Assembly (NCBI RefSeq): GCF_033118175.1
Contig: NW_026870889.1
Location: forward strand, 1,364,001 to 1,428,000
From: Dama dama
Taxonomy: Eukaryota; Chordata; Mammalia; Artiodactyla; Cervidae
Length of the DNA: 64,000 nucleotides
Direction: 5' to 3'
Both the position numbers and the translations under genes were made by a program. Positions 34,501-48,185 of the stretch are shown in pieces; position 1 is the first letter of the stretch, and each line of letters begins with the position of its first letter. The notes under the pieces were generated by a model. It was not told the DNA's origin. It searched no databases and worked only from the letters and a program-made list of their open reading frames with translations.

Positions 34501-37500
34501 CCTCTTCCTCTCCCTGCGGCCCTGAGGCTGCTGGGCCAAAGAGGTCTTGGGCATCCAGCCCCTTGCTGGTCCCTTCCCTCTGACGAGGCCCTCTGAGCTC
34601 CAGCACCTTGCAGTGTGGAGACAGCCCCTGCCAGCAACCTCCTCTCCAAGGAGGCCTCAACCGAGGCCTAGGCCCAGGGGAAAGGCACCAGCGGGGATGA
34701 GCCAGTGGAGGCGCACGGGCATGTCTGGACCCAGTCCCCGCAGCCTGCCCCTTGGTGGGGCAGTACCCCCGGAGGCCAGGAAGGTCTGGGCAAGGCTGCC
34801 AGGGGCAGGGACACTGCTGGGTCCAGCCCCTGGCCTGTGGGGCGTCTGAGCACAACCGGCACTCTCCCGCTGGAAGACCTCCACGGCTGCCTCCAAAGGC
34901 CGGTTTGCAAGCGCTCCCGCCCACTGTTCCCAGCAGGCGTGTACAATGCTCCCAAGCCCGGGAGAAAAGCGCTTCGGGGTGGTGCTCTCTCCGGGCACTT
35001 GCCCCTGAGCCTGGGGACAAGGCACGGTGTCCACACTCCCAGGCAAAGTCAGAACCACATGCACACCTCTGATCTGCCCCCTGCACCGGCAGAGAGCTCA
35101 GGGGAGCCAGAGTATGTCAGGCAGCTGCTGGGCTGGCCGCCTGTGTGGGAAGGGGTAGAGCCGACCTAGGGGCAAGTTGGGCCTCTTGCTCTCCCTGCTG
35201 CCCTGAGGCTGCTGGAACAAAGAGGTCTTGGGCGTCCAGCCCCTTGCTGGTCCCTTCCCTCTGACGAGGCCCTCTGAGCTCCAGCACCTTGCAGTGTGGA
35301 GACAGCCCCTGCCAGCAACCTCCTCTCCAAGGAAGCCTAAACCGAGGCCTAGGCCCAGGGGAAAGGCACCAGTGGGGATGAGCCTGGGGAAGCGCCCGGG
35401 CATGTCTGGACCCAGTCCCCGCAGCCTGCCCCTTGGTGGGGCAGTACCCCCTGAGGCCAGGAAGGTCTGGGAAAGGCTGGCCCGGGGCAGGGGACCTGCT
35501 GGGTCCTGCCCCTGGCCTGTGGGGCCTCTGAGCACAACCGGCCCTCTCCCACTGGAAGACCTCCCCGGCTGCCTCCAAAGGCCGGTTTGCAAGCACTCCC
35601 GCCCACTGTTCCCACCAAGCGCGCACAATGCTCCCAAGCCCGGGAGAAAAGCGCTTCGGGGTGGTGCTCTCTCCGGGCCCTTGCCCCTGAGCCTGGGGGC
35701 CAGGAAGGGGGAACACACTCCCAGGCCAAGGCAGAACGACAGGCACATGTCTGTTCCTGCCCCCTACACCGGCAGAGAGCTCGGGGGAACCAGAGTCTCT
35801 CAGGCAGGTGCTGGGCTGGCCGCCTGTGTGGGAAGGGGGAGAGCCGACCTAGGGGCAAGTTGGGCCTCTTGCTCTCCCTGCTGCCCTGAGGCTGCTGGGC
35901 CAAAGACGTCTTGGGCATCCAGCCCCTAACTGGTCCCTTCCCTCTGACGAGGCCCACTGAGCTCCAGCACCTTGCAGTGTGGAGACAGCACCTGCCAGCA
36001 ATCTCCTCTCCAAGGAGGCCTCAACCGAGGCCTAGGCCGAGGGAAAAGGCACCAGCGGGGTTGAGCCAGGGGAGGCGCCCGGGCATGTCTGGACCCTGTC
36101 CCTGCAGCCTGCCCCTTGGTGGGGCAGTACCCCCGGAGGCCAGGAAGGTCTGGGCAAGGCTGGCCAGGGGCAGGGGCCCTGCTGGGTCCTGCCCCTGGCC
36201 TGTGGGGCCTCTGAGCACAACCGGCCCTTGCCCACTGGAAGACCTCCCCGGCTGCCTCCAAAGGCCGGTTTGCAAGCACTCCCGCCCATTGTTCCCGCCA
36301 GGCGCACACAATGCTCCCAAGCCCGGGAGAAAAGCGCTTCGGGGTGGTGGTCTCTCCGGGCCCCTGCCCCTGAGCCTGGGGGCCAGGCAGGGGATCCACA
36401 GTCCCAGGCCAAGGCAGAACCACATGCACACGTCTGTTCCTGCCCCCTCCACCGGCAGAGAGCTGGGGGGAGCCAGAGTCTGTCAGGCAGCTGCTGGGCT
36501 GGCCGCCTGTGTGGGAAGGGGCAGAGCCGACCTAGGGGCAAGTTGGGCCTCTTGCTCTCCCTGCTGCCCTGAGGCTGCTGGGCCAAAGAGGTCTTGGGCA
36601 TCCAGCCCCTTGCTGGTCCCTTCCCTCTGACGAGGCCCTCTGAGCTCCAGCACCTTGCAGTGTGGAGACAGCCCCTGCCAGCAACCTCCTCTCCAAGGAG
36701 GCCTCAACCGAGGCCTAGGCCCAGGGGAAAGGCACCAGCGGGGATGAGCCAGTGGAGGCGCACGGGCATTTCTGGACCCAGTCCCCGCAGCCTGCCCCTT
36801 GGTGGGGCAGTACCCCCGGAGGCCAGGAAGGTCTGGGCAAGTCTGGCCAGGGGCAGGGGCCCTGCTGGGTCCTGCCCCTGGCCTGTGGGGCCTCTGAGCA
36901 CAACCGGCCCTCTCCCACTGGAAGACCTCCCCGGCTGCGTCCAAAGGCCGGTTTGCCAACACTCCCGCCCGCTGTTCCCGCCAGGCACGCACAATGCTCC
37001 CAAGCCCGGGAGAAAAGCGCTTCGGGGTGGTGCTCTCTCCGGGCCCTTCCCCCTGAGCCTGGGGGCAAGGCAGGGGGAACACCCTCCCAGACCAAGGCAG
37101 AACCACATGCACACGTCTGTTCCTGCCCCCTACACCGGCAGAGAGCTCGGGGGAGCCAGAGTCTGTCAGGCAGCTGCTGGGTTGGCTGCCTGTGTGGGAA
37201 GGGACAGAGCCGCCCTAGGGGCAAGTTGGGCCTCTTGCTCTCCCTGCTGCCCTGAGGCTGCTGGGCCAAAGACGTCTTGGGCATCCAGCCCCTTGCTGGT
37301 CCCTTCCCGCTGACGAGGCCCTCTGAGCTCCAGCACCTTGCAGTGTGGAGACAGCCCCTGCCAGCAACCTCCTCTCCAAGGAGGCCTCAACCGAGGCCTA
37401 GGCCCAGGGGAAAGGCACCAGCGGGGATGAGCCTGGGGAGGCGCCCGGGCATGTCTGGACCCAGTCCCCGCAGCCTGCCCCTTGGTGGGGTAGTACCCCC

Positions 37501-39999
37501 GGAGGCCAGGAAGGTCTGTGCAAGGCTGCCAGGGGCAGGGACAGCGCTGGGTCATGCCCCTGGCCTGTGGGGCGTCTGAGCACAACCGGCACTCTCCCGC
37601 TGGAAGACCTCCCCGTCTGCCTCTAAAGGCCGGTTTGCAAGCACTCCCGCCCGCTGTTCCCGCCAGGCACGCACAATGCTCCCAAGCCCGGGAGAAAAGC
37701 GCTTTCGGGTGGTGCTCTCTCCGGGCCCTTGCCCCTGAGCCTGAGTGCCAGGCAGGGGGTCCACACTCCCAGGCCAAGGCAGAACCACATGCACACGTCT
37801 GTTCCTGCCCCCTGCACCGGCAGAGAGCTCGGGGGAGCCAGAGTCTGTCAGGCAGCTGCTGGGCTGGCCGCCTGTGTGGGAAGGGGCAGAGCCGACCTAG
37901 GGGCAAGTTGGGCCTCTTGCTCTCCCTGCTGCCCTGAGGCTGCTGGGCCAAAGAGGTCTTGGGCATCCAACCCCTTGCTTGTCCCTTCCCTCTGACGAGG
38001 CCCTCTGAGCTCCAGCACCTTGCAGTGTGGAGACAGCCCCTGCCAGCAACCTCCTCTCCAAGGAGGCCTCAACCGAGGCCTAGGACCAGGGGAAAGGCAC
38101 CAGCGGGGATGAGCCTGGGGAGGCGCCCGGGCATGTCTGGACCCAGTCCCCGCAGCCTGCCCCTTGGTGGGGCGGTACCCCCGGAGGCCAGGAAGGTCTG
38201 GGCAAGGCTGGCCAGGGGCAGGGGCCCTGCTGGGTCCTGCCCCTGGCCTGTGGTGCCTCTGAGCACAACCGGCCCTCTCCCACGGGAAGACCTCCCCGGC
38301 TGCCTCCAAAGGCCAGTTTGCCAACACTCCCGCCCGCTGTTCCCGCCAGGCACGCACAATGCTCCCAAGCCCGGGAGAAAAGCGCTTCGGGGTGTTGCTC
38401 TCTCCGGGCCCTTGCCCCTGAGCCTGGGGGCCAGTCAGTGCGTCCACACTCCCAGACCAAGGCAGAACCACATGCACACGTCTGTTCCTGACCCCTGCAC
38501 CGGGAGAGAGCTCGGGGGAGCCAGAGTCTGTCAGGCAGCTGCTGGGCTGGCCGCCTGTGTGGGAAGGGGCAGAGCCGACCTAGGGGCAAGTTGGGCCTCT
38601 TGCTCTCCCTGCTGCCCTGAGGCTGCTGGGCCAAAGAGGTCTTGGGTATCCAGCCCCTTGCTGGTCCCTTCCCTCTGACGAGGCCCTCTGAGCTCCAGCA
38701 CCTTGCAGTGTGGAGACAGCCCCTGCCAGCAACCTCCTCTCCAATGAGGCCTCAACCGAGGCCTAGGTCCAGGGGAAAGGCACCAGCGGGGATGAGCCTG
38801 GGGAGGCGCCCGGGCATGTCTGGACCCAGTCCCCGCAGCCTGCCCCTTGGTGGGGCAGTACCCCCGGAGGCCAGGAAAGTCTGTGCAAGGCTGCCAGGGG
38901 CAGGGACAGCGCTGGGTCCTGCCCCTGGCCTGTGGGGCGTCTGAGCACAACCGGCACTCTCCCGCTGGAAGACCTCCCCGTCTGCCTCCAAAGGCCGGTT
39001 TGCAAGCACTCCCGCCCGCTGTTCCCGCCAGGCACGCACAATGCTCCCAAGCCCGGGAGAAAAGCGCTTCGGGGTGGTGCTCTCTCCGGGCCCTTGCCCC
39101 TGAGCCTGGGGGCCAGGCAGGGGGAACACACTCCCAGGCCAAGACAGAACGACATGAACACGTCTGTTCCTGCCCCCCGCACCGGCAGAGAGCTCGGGGG
39201 AGCCAGAGACTGCCAGGCTGCTGCTGGGCTGGCTGCCTGTGTGCGACGGGGCAGAGCCGACCTAGGGGCAAGTCGGGCCTCTTGCTCTCCCTGCTGCCCT
39301 GAGGCTGCTGGGTCAATGAGGTCTTGGGCATCCAGCCCTTTGCTGGTCCCTTCCATCTGACGAGGCCCTCTGAGCTCTAGCACCTTGCAGTGTGGAGACA
39401 GCCCCTGCCAGCAACCTCCTCTCCAACGAGGCCTCAACCGAGGCCTACGCCCAGGGGAAAGGCACCAGCGGGGATGATCCTGGGGAGGCGCACGGACATG
39501 TCTGGACCCAGTCCCCGCAGCCTGCCCCTTGGTGGGGCAGTACCCCCGGAGGCCAGGAAGGTCTGGGCAAGGCTGGCCAGGGGCAGGGACACTGCTGGGT
39601 CCTGTCTCTGGCCTGTGGGGCCTCTGAGCACAACCGGCCCTCTCCCACTGGAAGACCTCCCCGGCTGCCTCCAAAGTCCTGTTTGCAAACACTCCCGCCC
39701 GCTGTTCACGCCAGGCTCGCACAATGCTCCCAAGCCCGGGAGAAAAGCGCTTTGGGGTGGTGCTCTCTCCGGGCCCTTGCCCCTGAGCCTGCGGGCAAGG
39801 CAGGAGGAACACACTCTCAGGCCAAGGCAGAACCACATGCCCACGTCTGTTCCTGTCCCCTGCACCGGGAGAGAGCTTGGGGGAGCCAGAGTCTGTCAGG
39901 CAGCTGCTGGGTTGGCCGCCTGTGTGGGAAGGGGCAGAGCCGACCTAGGGGCAAGTTGGGCCTCTTGCTCTCCCTGCTGCCCTGAGGCTGCTGGGCCAA

Positions 40000-42600
40000 A
40001 GACATCTTGGGCATCCAGCCCCTTGCTGGTCCCTTCCCTCTGACGAGGCCCTCTGAGCTCCAGCACCTTGCAGTGTGGAGACAGCCCCTGCCAGCAACCT
40101 CCTCTCCAAGGAGGCCTCAACCGAGGCCTAGGCCCAGGGGAAAGGCACCAGCGGGGATGAGCCAGGGGAGGCGCCCGAGCATGTCTGGACCCAGTCCCCG
40201 CAGCCTGCCCCTTCGTGGGGCAGTACCCCCGGAGGCCAGGAAGGTCGGGCAAGCCTGGCCAGGGGCAGGGGCCCTGCTGCGTCCTGCCCCTGGCCTGTGG
40301 GGCCTCTGAGCACAACCGGCCCTCTCCCACTGGAAGACCTCCCCGGCTGCCTCCAAAGGCCGGTTTGCAAGCGCTCCCGCCCACTGTTCCCAGCAGGCGT
40401 GCACAATGCTCCCAAGCCCGGGAGAAAAGCGCTTCAGGGTGGTGTTCTCTCCGGGCACTTACCCCTGAGCCTGGGGGCAAGGCACGGTGTCCACACTCCC
40501 AGGCCCTGTCAGAACCACATGCACACCTCTGATCTGCCTCCTGCACCGGCAGAGAGCTCGGGGGAGCCAGAGTCTGTCAGGCAGCTGCTGGGCTGGCCGC
40601 CTGTGTGGGAAGGCGCAGAGCCGACCTAGGGGCAAGTTGGGCCTCTTGCTCTCCCTGCTGCCCTGAGGCTGCTGGGCCAAAGAGGTCTTGGGCATCCAGC
40701 CCCTTGCTTGTCCCTTCCCTCTGACGAGGCCCTCTGAGCTCCAGCACCTTGCAGTGTGGAGACAGCCCCTGCCAGCAACCTCCTCTCCAAGGAGGCCTCA
40801 ACCGAGGCCTAGGCCCAGGGGAAAGGCACCAGCGGGGATGAGCCTGGGGAGGCGCCCGGGCATGTCTGGACCCAGTCCCCGCAGCCTGCCCCTTGGTGGG
40901 GCAGTACCCCCGGAGGCCAGGAAGGTCTGGGCAAGGCTGGCCAGGGGCAGGGGCCCTGCTGGGTCCTGCCCCTTGCCTGTAGGGCCTCTGAGCACAACCG
41001 GCCCTCTCCCGCTGGAAGAGCTCCCCAGCTGCCTCCAAAGGCCAGTTTGCCAACACTCCTGCCCGCTGTTCCCGCCAGGCACGCACAATGCTCCCAAGCC
41101 CGGGAGAAAAGCACTTCGAGGTGGTGCTCTCTCCGGGCCCTTGCCCCTGAGCCTGTGGGCAAGGCAGGGGGAACACTCTCCCAGACCAAGGCAGAACCAC
41201 ATGCACACGTCTGTTCCTGTTCCCTGCACCGGCAGAGAGCTCGGGGGAGCCAGAGTCTCTCAGGCAGGTGCTGGGCTGGCCGCCTGTGTGGTCAGGGGCA
41301 GAGCCGACCTAGGGGCAAGTTGGGCCTCTTGCTCTCCCTGCTGCCCTGAGGCTGCTGGGCCAAAGACGTCTTGGGCATCCAGCCCCTTACTGGTCCCTTC
41401 CCTCTGACGAGGCCCTCCGAGCTCCAGCACCTTGCAGTGTGGAGACAGCACCTGCCAGCAATCTCCTCTCCAAGGAGGCCTCAACCTAGGCCTAGGCCCA
41501 GGGGAAAGGCACCAGCGGGGTTGAGCCAGGGGAGGCGCCCGTGAATGTCTGGACCCTGTCCCCGCAGACTGCCCCTTGGTGGGGCAGTACCCCCGGAGGC
41601 CAGGAAGGTCTGGGCAAGGCTGGCCAGGGGCAGGGGCCCTGCTGGGTCCTGCCCCTGGCCTGTGGGGCCTCTGAGCACAACCGGCCCTCTCCCACTGGAA
41701 GACCTCCCCGGCTGCCTCCGAAGGCCGGTTTGCAAGCACTCCCGCCCAGTGTTCCCGCCAGGCGCGCACAATGATCCCAAGCCCGGGAGAAAAGCGCTTC
41801 GGGGTGGTGGTCTCTCCAGGAACTTGCCCCTGAGCCTGGGGGCCAGGCAGGGGATCCACAGTCCCAGGCCAAGGCAGAACCACATGCACACGTCTGTTTC
41901 TGCCCCCTCCACCGTCAGAAAGCTGGGGGGAGCCAGAGTCTGTCAGGCAGCTGCTGGGCTGGCCGCCTGTGTGTGAACGGGCAGAGCCGACCTAGGGGCA
42001 AGTTGGGCCTCTTGCTCTCCCTGCTGCCCCGAGGCTGCTGGGCCAAAGAGGTCTTGGGCATCCAGCCCCTTGCTGGTCCCTTCCCTCTGACGAGGCCCTC
42101 TGAGCTCCAGTACCTTGCAGTGTGGAGACAGCCCCTGCCAGCAACCTCCTGTCCAAGGAGGCCTCAACCGAGGCCTAGGCCCAGGGGAAAGGCACCAGCG
42201 GGGATGAGAAAGTGGAGGCGCACGGGCATGTCTGGACCCAGTCCCCAGAGCCTTCCCCTTGGTGGGGCAGTACCCCCGGAGGCCAGGAAGGTCTGGGCAA
42301 GGCTGGCCAGGGGCAGGGGCCCTGCTGGGTCCTGCCCCTGGCCTGTGGGGCCTCTGAGCACAACCGGCCCTCTCCCACTGGAAGACCTCCCCGGCTGCCT
42401 CCAAAGTCCTGTTTGCAAACACTCTCGCCCGCTGTTCACGCCAGGCTCGCACAATGCTCCCAAGCCCGGGAGAAAAGCGCTTCGGGGTGGTGCTCTCCCT
42501 GGGCCCTTGCCCCTGAGCCTGGGGGCAAGGCAGGGGGAACACACTCCCAGGCCAAGGCAGAACCACATGCCCACGTCTGTACCTGTCCCCTGCACCGGCA
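40000..42600. repeat. About 2.6 kb segment duplicated at +17,862 bp
   Basis: This stretch matches about 57862-60462. Shared markers include CCGGGCACTTACCCCTGAGC (near 40452 and 58314), CTCCCGCTGGAAGAGCTCC, GAGGCCCTCCGAGCTCC (near 41410 and 59272) and the GTGAATGTCTGG unit. It diverges near 42601, where this copy has GAGAGCTCGGGGG and the other GAGAGCTTGGGGG. The left boundary is uncertain by a few hundred bases. Confidence 0.78.
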
Positions 42601-43145
42601 GAGAGCTCGGGGGAGCCAGAGTCTCTCAGGCAGGTGCTGGGCTGGCCGCCTGTGTGGGAAGGGGCAGAGCCGACCTAGGGGCAAGTTGGGCCTCTTGCTC
42701 TCCCTGCAGCCCTGAAGCTGCTGGGCTAAAGACGTCTTGGGCATCCAGCCCCTTACTGGTCCCTTCCCTCTGATGAGGCCCTCTGAGCTCCAGCACCTTG
42801 CAGTGCGGAGACAGCACCTGCCAGCAATCTCCTCTCCAAGGAGGCCTCAACCGAGGCCTAGGCCCAGGGGAAAGGCCCCAGCGGGGTTGAGCCAGGGGAG
42901 GCGCCCGGGCATGTCTGGACCCTGTCCCCGCAGCCTGCCCCTTGGTGGGGCAGTACCCCCGGAGGCCAGGAAGGTCTGGGCAAGGCTGGCCAGGGGCAGG
43001 GGCCCTGCTGGGTCCTGCCCCTGGCCTGTGGGGCCTCTGAGCACAACCGGCCCTCTCCCACTGGAAGACCTCCCCGGCTGCCTCCAAAGGCCGGTTTGCA
43101 AGCATTCCCGCCCACTGTTCCCGCCAGGCGCGCACAATGCTCCCA

Positions 43146-46100
43146 AGCCCGGGAGAAAAGCGCTTCGTGGTGGTGGTCTCTCCGGGCCCTTGCCCCTGAG
43201 CCTGGGGGCCAGGCAGGGGATCCACAGTCCCAGGCGAAGGCAGAACCACATGCACACGTCTGTTCCTGCCCCCTCCACCGACAGAGAGCTGGGGGGATCC
43301 AGAGTCTGTCAGGCAGCTGCTGGGCTGGCCGCCTGTGTGGGAAGGGGAAGAGCCGACCTAGGGGCAAGTTGGGCCTCTTGCTCTCCCTGCTGCCCTGAGG
43401 CTGCTGGGTCAAAGAGGTCTTGGGCATCCAGCCCTTTGCTGGTCCCTTCCCTCTGACGAGGCCCTCTGAGCTCCAGCACCTTGCAGTGTGGAGACAGCCC
43501 CTGCCAGCAACCACCTCTCCAAAGAGGCCTCAACCGAGGCCTATGCCCAGGGGAAAGGCACCAGCGGGGATGATCCTGGGGAGGCGCACGGACATGTCTG
43601 GACCCAGTCCCCGCAGCCTGCCCCTTGGTGGGGCAGTACCCCCGGAGGCCAGGAAGGTCTGGGCAAGGCTGGCCAGGGGCAGGGGCCCTGCTGGGTCCCG
43701 CCCCTGGCCTGTGAGGCCTCTGAGAACAACCGGCCCTCTCCCACTGGAAGACCTCCCCGGCTGCCTCCAAAGTCCTGTTTGCAAACACTCCCGCTCGCTG
43801 TTCACGCCAGGCTCGCACAATACTCCCAAGCCTGGGAGAAAAGCGCTTCGGGGTGGTGCTCTCCCTGGGCCCTTGCGCCTGAGCCTGGGGGAAAGGCAGG
43901 GGGAACACACTCCCAGACCAAGGCAGAACCACATGCACACGTCTGTTCCTGTCCCCTGCACCGAAGGAGAGCTGGGGGGAGCCAGAGTCTGTCAGGCAGC
44001 TGCTGGGCTGGCCGCCTGTGTGGGAAGTGGAAGAGCCGACCTAGGGGCAAGTTGGGCCTCTTGCTCTCCCTGCTGCCCTGAGGCTGCTGGGCCAAAGACG
44101 TCTTGGGCATCCAGCCCCTTACTGGTCCCTTCCCTCTGACGAGGCCCTCTGAGCTCCAGCACCTTACAGTGTGGAGACAGCCTCTGCCGGCAATCTCCTC
44201 TCCAAGGAGGCCTAAACCGAGGCCTAGGCCCAGGGGAAAGGCACCAGCGGGGATGAGCCAGGGGAGGCGCCCGAGCATGTCTGGACCCAGTCCCCGCAGC
44301 CTGCCCCTTGGTGGGGCAGTACCCCCGGAGGCCAGGAAGGTCTGGGCAAGGCTGGCCAGGGGCAGGGGCCCTGCTGGGTCCTGCCCCTGGCCTGTGGGGC
44401 CTCTGAGCACAACCGGCCCTCTCCCACTGGAAGACCTCCCCGGCTGCCTCCAAAGGCCGGTTTGCAAGCGCTCCCGCCCACTGTTCCCAGCAGGCGGGCA
44501 CAATGCTCCTAAGCCCGGGAGAAAAGCGCTTCAGGGTGGTGTTCTCTCTGGGATCTTGCCCCTGAGCCTGGGGGCAAGGCAGGTGGTCCACACTCCCAGG
44601 CCAAGGCAGAACCACATGCACACGTCTGATCTGCCCCCTGCACCGGCAGAGAGCTCGGGGGAGCCAGAGTCTGTCAGGCAGCTGCTGGGCTGGCCGCCTG
44701 TGTGGGAAGTGGCAGAGCCAACCTAGGGGCAAGTTGGGCCTCTTGCTCTCCCTGCTGCCCTGAGGCTGCTGGGCCAAAGAGGTCTTGGGCATCGAGCCCC
44801 TTGCTGGTCCCTTCCCTCTGACGAGGCCCTCTGAGCTCCAGCACCTTGCTGTGTGGAGACAGCCCCTGCCAGCAACCTCCTCTCCAAGGAGGCCTCAACC
44901 GAGGCCTAGGCCCAGGGGAAAGGCACCAGCGGGGATGAGCCTGGGGAGGCGCCCGGGCATGTCTGGACCCAGTCCCCGCAGCCTGCCCCTTGGTGGGCAG
45001 TACCCCCGGAGGCCAGGAAGGTCTGGGAAAGGCTGGCCAGGGGCAGGGGACCTGCTGGGTCCTGCCCCTGGCCTGTGGGGCCTCTGAGCACAACCGGCCC
45101 TCTCCCACTGGAAGACCTCCCCGGCTGCCTCCAAAGGCCGGTTTGCAAGCGCTCCCGCCCACTGTTCCCAGCAGGCGGGCACAATGCTCCTAAGCCCGGG
45201 AGAAAAGCGCTTCGTGGTGGTGGTCTCTCCGGGCCCTTGCCCCTGAGCCTGGGGGCCAGGCAGGGGATCCACAGTCCCAGGCGAAGGCAGAACCACATGC
45301 ACACGTCTGTTCCTGCCCCCTCCACCGACAGAGAGCTGGGGGGATCCAGAGTCTGTCAGGCAGCTGCTGGGCTGGCCGCCTGTGTGGGAAGGGGAAGAGC
45401 CGACCTAGGGGCAAGTTGGGCCTCTTGCTCTCCCTGCTGCCCTGAGGCTGCTGGGTCAAAGAGGTCTTGGGCATCCAGCCCTTTGCTGGTCCCTTCCCTC
45501 TGACGAGGCCCTCTGAGCTCCAGCACCTTGCAGTGTGGAGACAGCCCCTGCCAGCAACCACCTCTCCAAAGAGGCCTCAACCGAGGCCTACGCCCAGGGG
45601 AAAGGCACCAGCGGGGATGATCCTGGGGAGGCGCACGGACATGTCTGGACCCAGTCCCCGCAGCCTGCCCCTTGGTGGGGCAGTACCCCCGGAGGCCAGG
45701 AAGGTCTGTGCAAGGCTGGCCAGGGGCAGGGGCCCTGCTGGGTCCCGCCCCTGGCCTGTGAGGCCTCTGAGAACAACCGGCCCTCTCCCACTGGAAGACC
45801 TCCCCGGCTGCCTCCAAAGTCCTGTTTGCAAACACTCCCGCTCGCTGTTCACGCCAGGCTCGCACAATGCTCCCAAGCCTGGGAGAAAAGCGCTTCGGGG
45901 TGGTGCTCTCCCTGGGCCCTTGCGCCTGAGCCTGGGGGCAAGGCAGGGGGAACACACTCCCAGACCAAGGCAGAACCACATGCACACGTCTGTTCCTGTC
46001 CCCTGCACCGACAGAGAGCTGGGGGGAGCCAGAGTCTGTCAGGCAGCTGCTGGGCTGGCCGCCTGTGTGGGAAGTGGAAGAGCCGACCTAGGGGCAAGTT

Positions 46101-46572
46101 GGGCCTCTTGCTCTCCCTGCTGCCCTGAGGCTGCTGGGCCAAAGACGTCTTGGGCATCCAGCCCCTTACTGGTCCCTTCCCTCTGACGAGGCCCTCTGAG
46201 CTCCAGCACCTTGCAGTGTGGAGACAGCCCCTGCCAGCAATCTCCTCTCCAAGGAGGCCTAAACCGAGGCCTAGGCCCAGGGGAAAGGTACCAGCGGGGA
46301 TGAGCCAGGGGAGGCGCCCGAGCATGTCTGGACCCAGTCCCCGCAGCCTGCCCCTTGGTGGGGCAGTACCCCCGGAGGCCAGGAAGGTCTGGGCAAGGCT
46401 GGCCAGGGGCAGGGGCCCTGCTGGGTCCTGCCCCTGGCCTGTGGGGCCTCTGAGCACAACCGGCCCTCTCCCACTGGAAGACCACCCCGGCTGCCTCCAA
46501 AGGCCGGTTTGCAAGCGCTCCCGCCCACTGTTCCCAGCAGGCGGGCACAATGCTCCTAAGCCCGGGAGAAAA
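43146..46572. repeat. Three-unit tandem copy, spacing 2,047 bp
   Basis: The segment of about 43146-44525 recurs at about 45193-46572. Shared private changes are CGCTTCGTGGTGGTGG, CCCAGGCGAAGGCAG, AGCAACCACCTCTCC and CTGTGAGGCCTCTGAGAAC. The spacing equals three 682 bp units. The junctions fall in S sequence, since 43100-43145 and 45147-45192 differ (CCGCCAGGCGCGC versus CAGCAGGCGGGC). Confidence 0.82.
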
Positions 46573-47287
46573 GCGCTTCGTGGTGGTGGTCTCTCCGGGC
46601 CCTTGCCCCTGAGCCTGGGGGCCAGGAAGGGGGTCCACACTCCCAGGCCAAGGCAGAACCACATGCACACGTCTGTTCCTGCCCCCTGCACCGGCAGAGA
46701 GCTCGGGGGAGCCAGAGTCTGTCAGGCAGCTGCTGGGCTGGCCGCCTGTGTGGGAAGGGGCAGAGCCGACCTAGGGGCAAGTTGGGCCTCTTGCTCTCCC
46801 TGCTGCCCTGAGGATGCTGGGCCAAAGAGTTCTTGGGCATCCAGCCCCTTGCTGGTCCCTTCCCTCTGACGAGGCCCTCTGAGCTCCAGCACCTTGCAGT
46901 GTGGAGACAGCCCCTGCCAGCAACCTCCTCTCCAAAGAGGCCTCAACCGAGGCCTAGGCCCAGGGGAAAGGCACCAGCGGGGATGAGCCTGGGGAGGCGC
47001 CCGGGCATGTCTGGACCCAGTCCCCGCAGCCTGCCCCTTGGTGGGGCAGTACCCCCGGAGGCCAGGAAGGTCTGGGCAAGGCTGGCCAGGGGCAGGGGCC
47101 CTGCTGGGTCCTGCCCCTGGCCTGTGGGGCCTCTGAGCACAACCGGCCCTCTCCCACTGGAAGACCTCCCCGGCTGCCTGCAAAGGCCGGTTTGCAAGCA
47201 CTCAATCCCGCTGTTCCCGCCAGCCGCGCACAATGCTCCCAAGCCCGGGAGAAAAGCGCTTCGGGGTGGTGCTCTCTCCCGGCCCTT

Positions 47288-48185
47288 GGAAGACCTCCCC
47301 GGCTGCCTCCAAAGGCTGGTTTTCAAGAACTCCCTCCCGCTGACCCGCCAGCCGCACACAATGCTCCCAAGCCCGGGAGAAAAGCATTTTGGGGTGGTGC
47401 TCTCTCCGGGCCCATGGAAGACCTCCCCGGCTGCCTCGAAAGGCCGGTTTGCAAGCACTCCCGTCCGCTGTTCCCGACAGCCGCGCACAATGCTCCCAAT
47501 TCCGGAGAAAAGTGCTTCGGGATGGTGCTCTCTCCGGGCTCTCGGAAGACCTCCCAAGCTGCCTCCAAAGGCCGGTTTGCAAGCACTCCCGCCCGCTGTT
47601 CCCGCCAGCCACGCACAATCCTCCAAAACCCCGGAGAAAAGCGCTTCGGGGTGGTGTTCTCTCCGTGCCCATGGAAGACCTCCCGGGGTTCCCCCAAAGG
47701 CCGGTTTGGAAGCACTCCCACTCGCTGTTCCCGCCATCGGCGCAAATGTTCCAAGCCCGGGAGAAAAGCGCTTCTGGGTGGTGCTCTCTCCTGGCCCTTG
47801 GAAGACCTCCCCGGCTGCCTCCAATGGCCAGTTTGCAAGCACTCATGCCCGCTGTTCCCACCAGCCGCGCACAATGCTCCCAAGCCCGGGAGAAAAGCTT
47901 TTTGGGGTGGTGCTCACACCGGGCCCTGGAAGACCTCCCCGGCTGCCTGCAAAGGCCGGTTTTCAAGCACTCCTGCCTGCTGTTCCCGCCACCCGCGCAC
48001 AATACTCCCAAGCCCGGGAGAAAAGCGCTTCGGGGTGGTGCTCTCTACAGGCCATTGGAAGACCTCCCCCGCTGCCTCCAAAGGCCGGTTTGCAAGCGCT
48101 CCCGCCCACTGTTCCCAGCAGGCGGGCACAATGCTCCTAAGCCCAGGAGAAAAGCGCTTCGTGGTGGTGGTCTCTCCGGGCCCTT
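47288..48185. repeat. S block 5 (7 short monomers)
   Basis: A short island of S between long L blocks. It corresponds to the start of S block 6 but lacks one monomer, the one with CCGCCAGCCTCGCAC, which is present near 50553. After CTCCCCCGCTGCC near 48068 it switches to an L-type S (GCAAGCGCTCCCGCCCACTG, GGCGGGCAC) and enters X with GGGGCCAGGCAGGGGATCC. Its exit junction therefore has a different haplotype from those of S blocks 0-4. Confidence 0.92.

Larger units (their letters stand above)
31590..47287. repeat. L block 5 (23 composite units, longest L block)
   Basis: X modules begin near 31590, 32272, 32954, 33636, 34319, 35000, 35683, 36366, 37049, 37731, 38414, 39096, 39779, 40460, 41143, 41825, 42509, 43192, 43875, 44557, 45239, 45922 and 46605, a mean of 682.5 bp. 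The block holds several internal or shared duplications described separately (spacings 2,047, 4,311 and 17,862 bp). A one-base loss, GGTGGGCAGTACC, marks the unit near 44994. No gene is supported. Confidence 0.93.
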
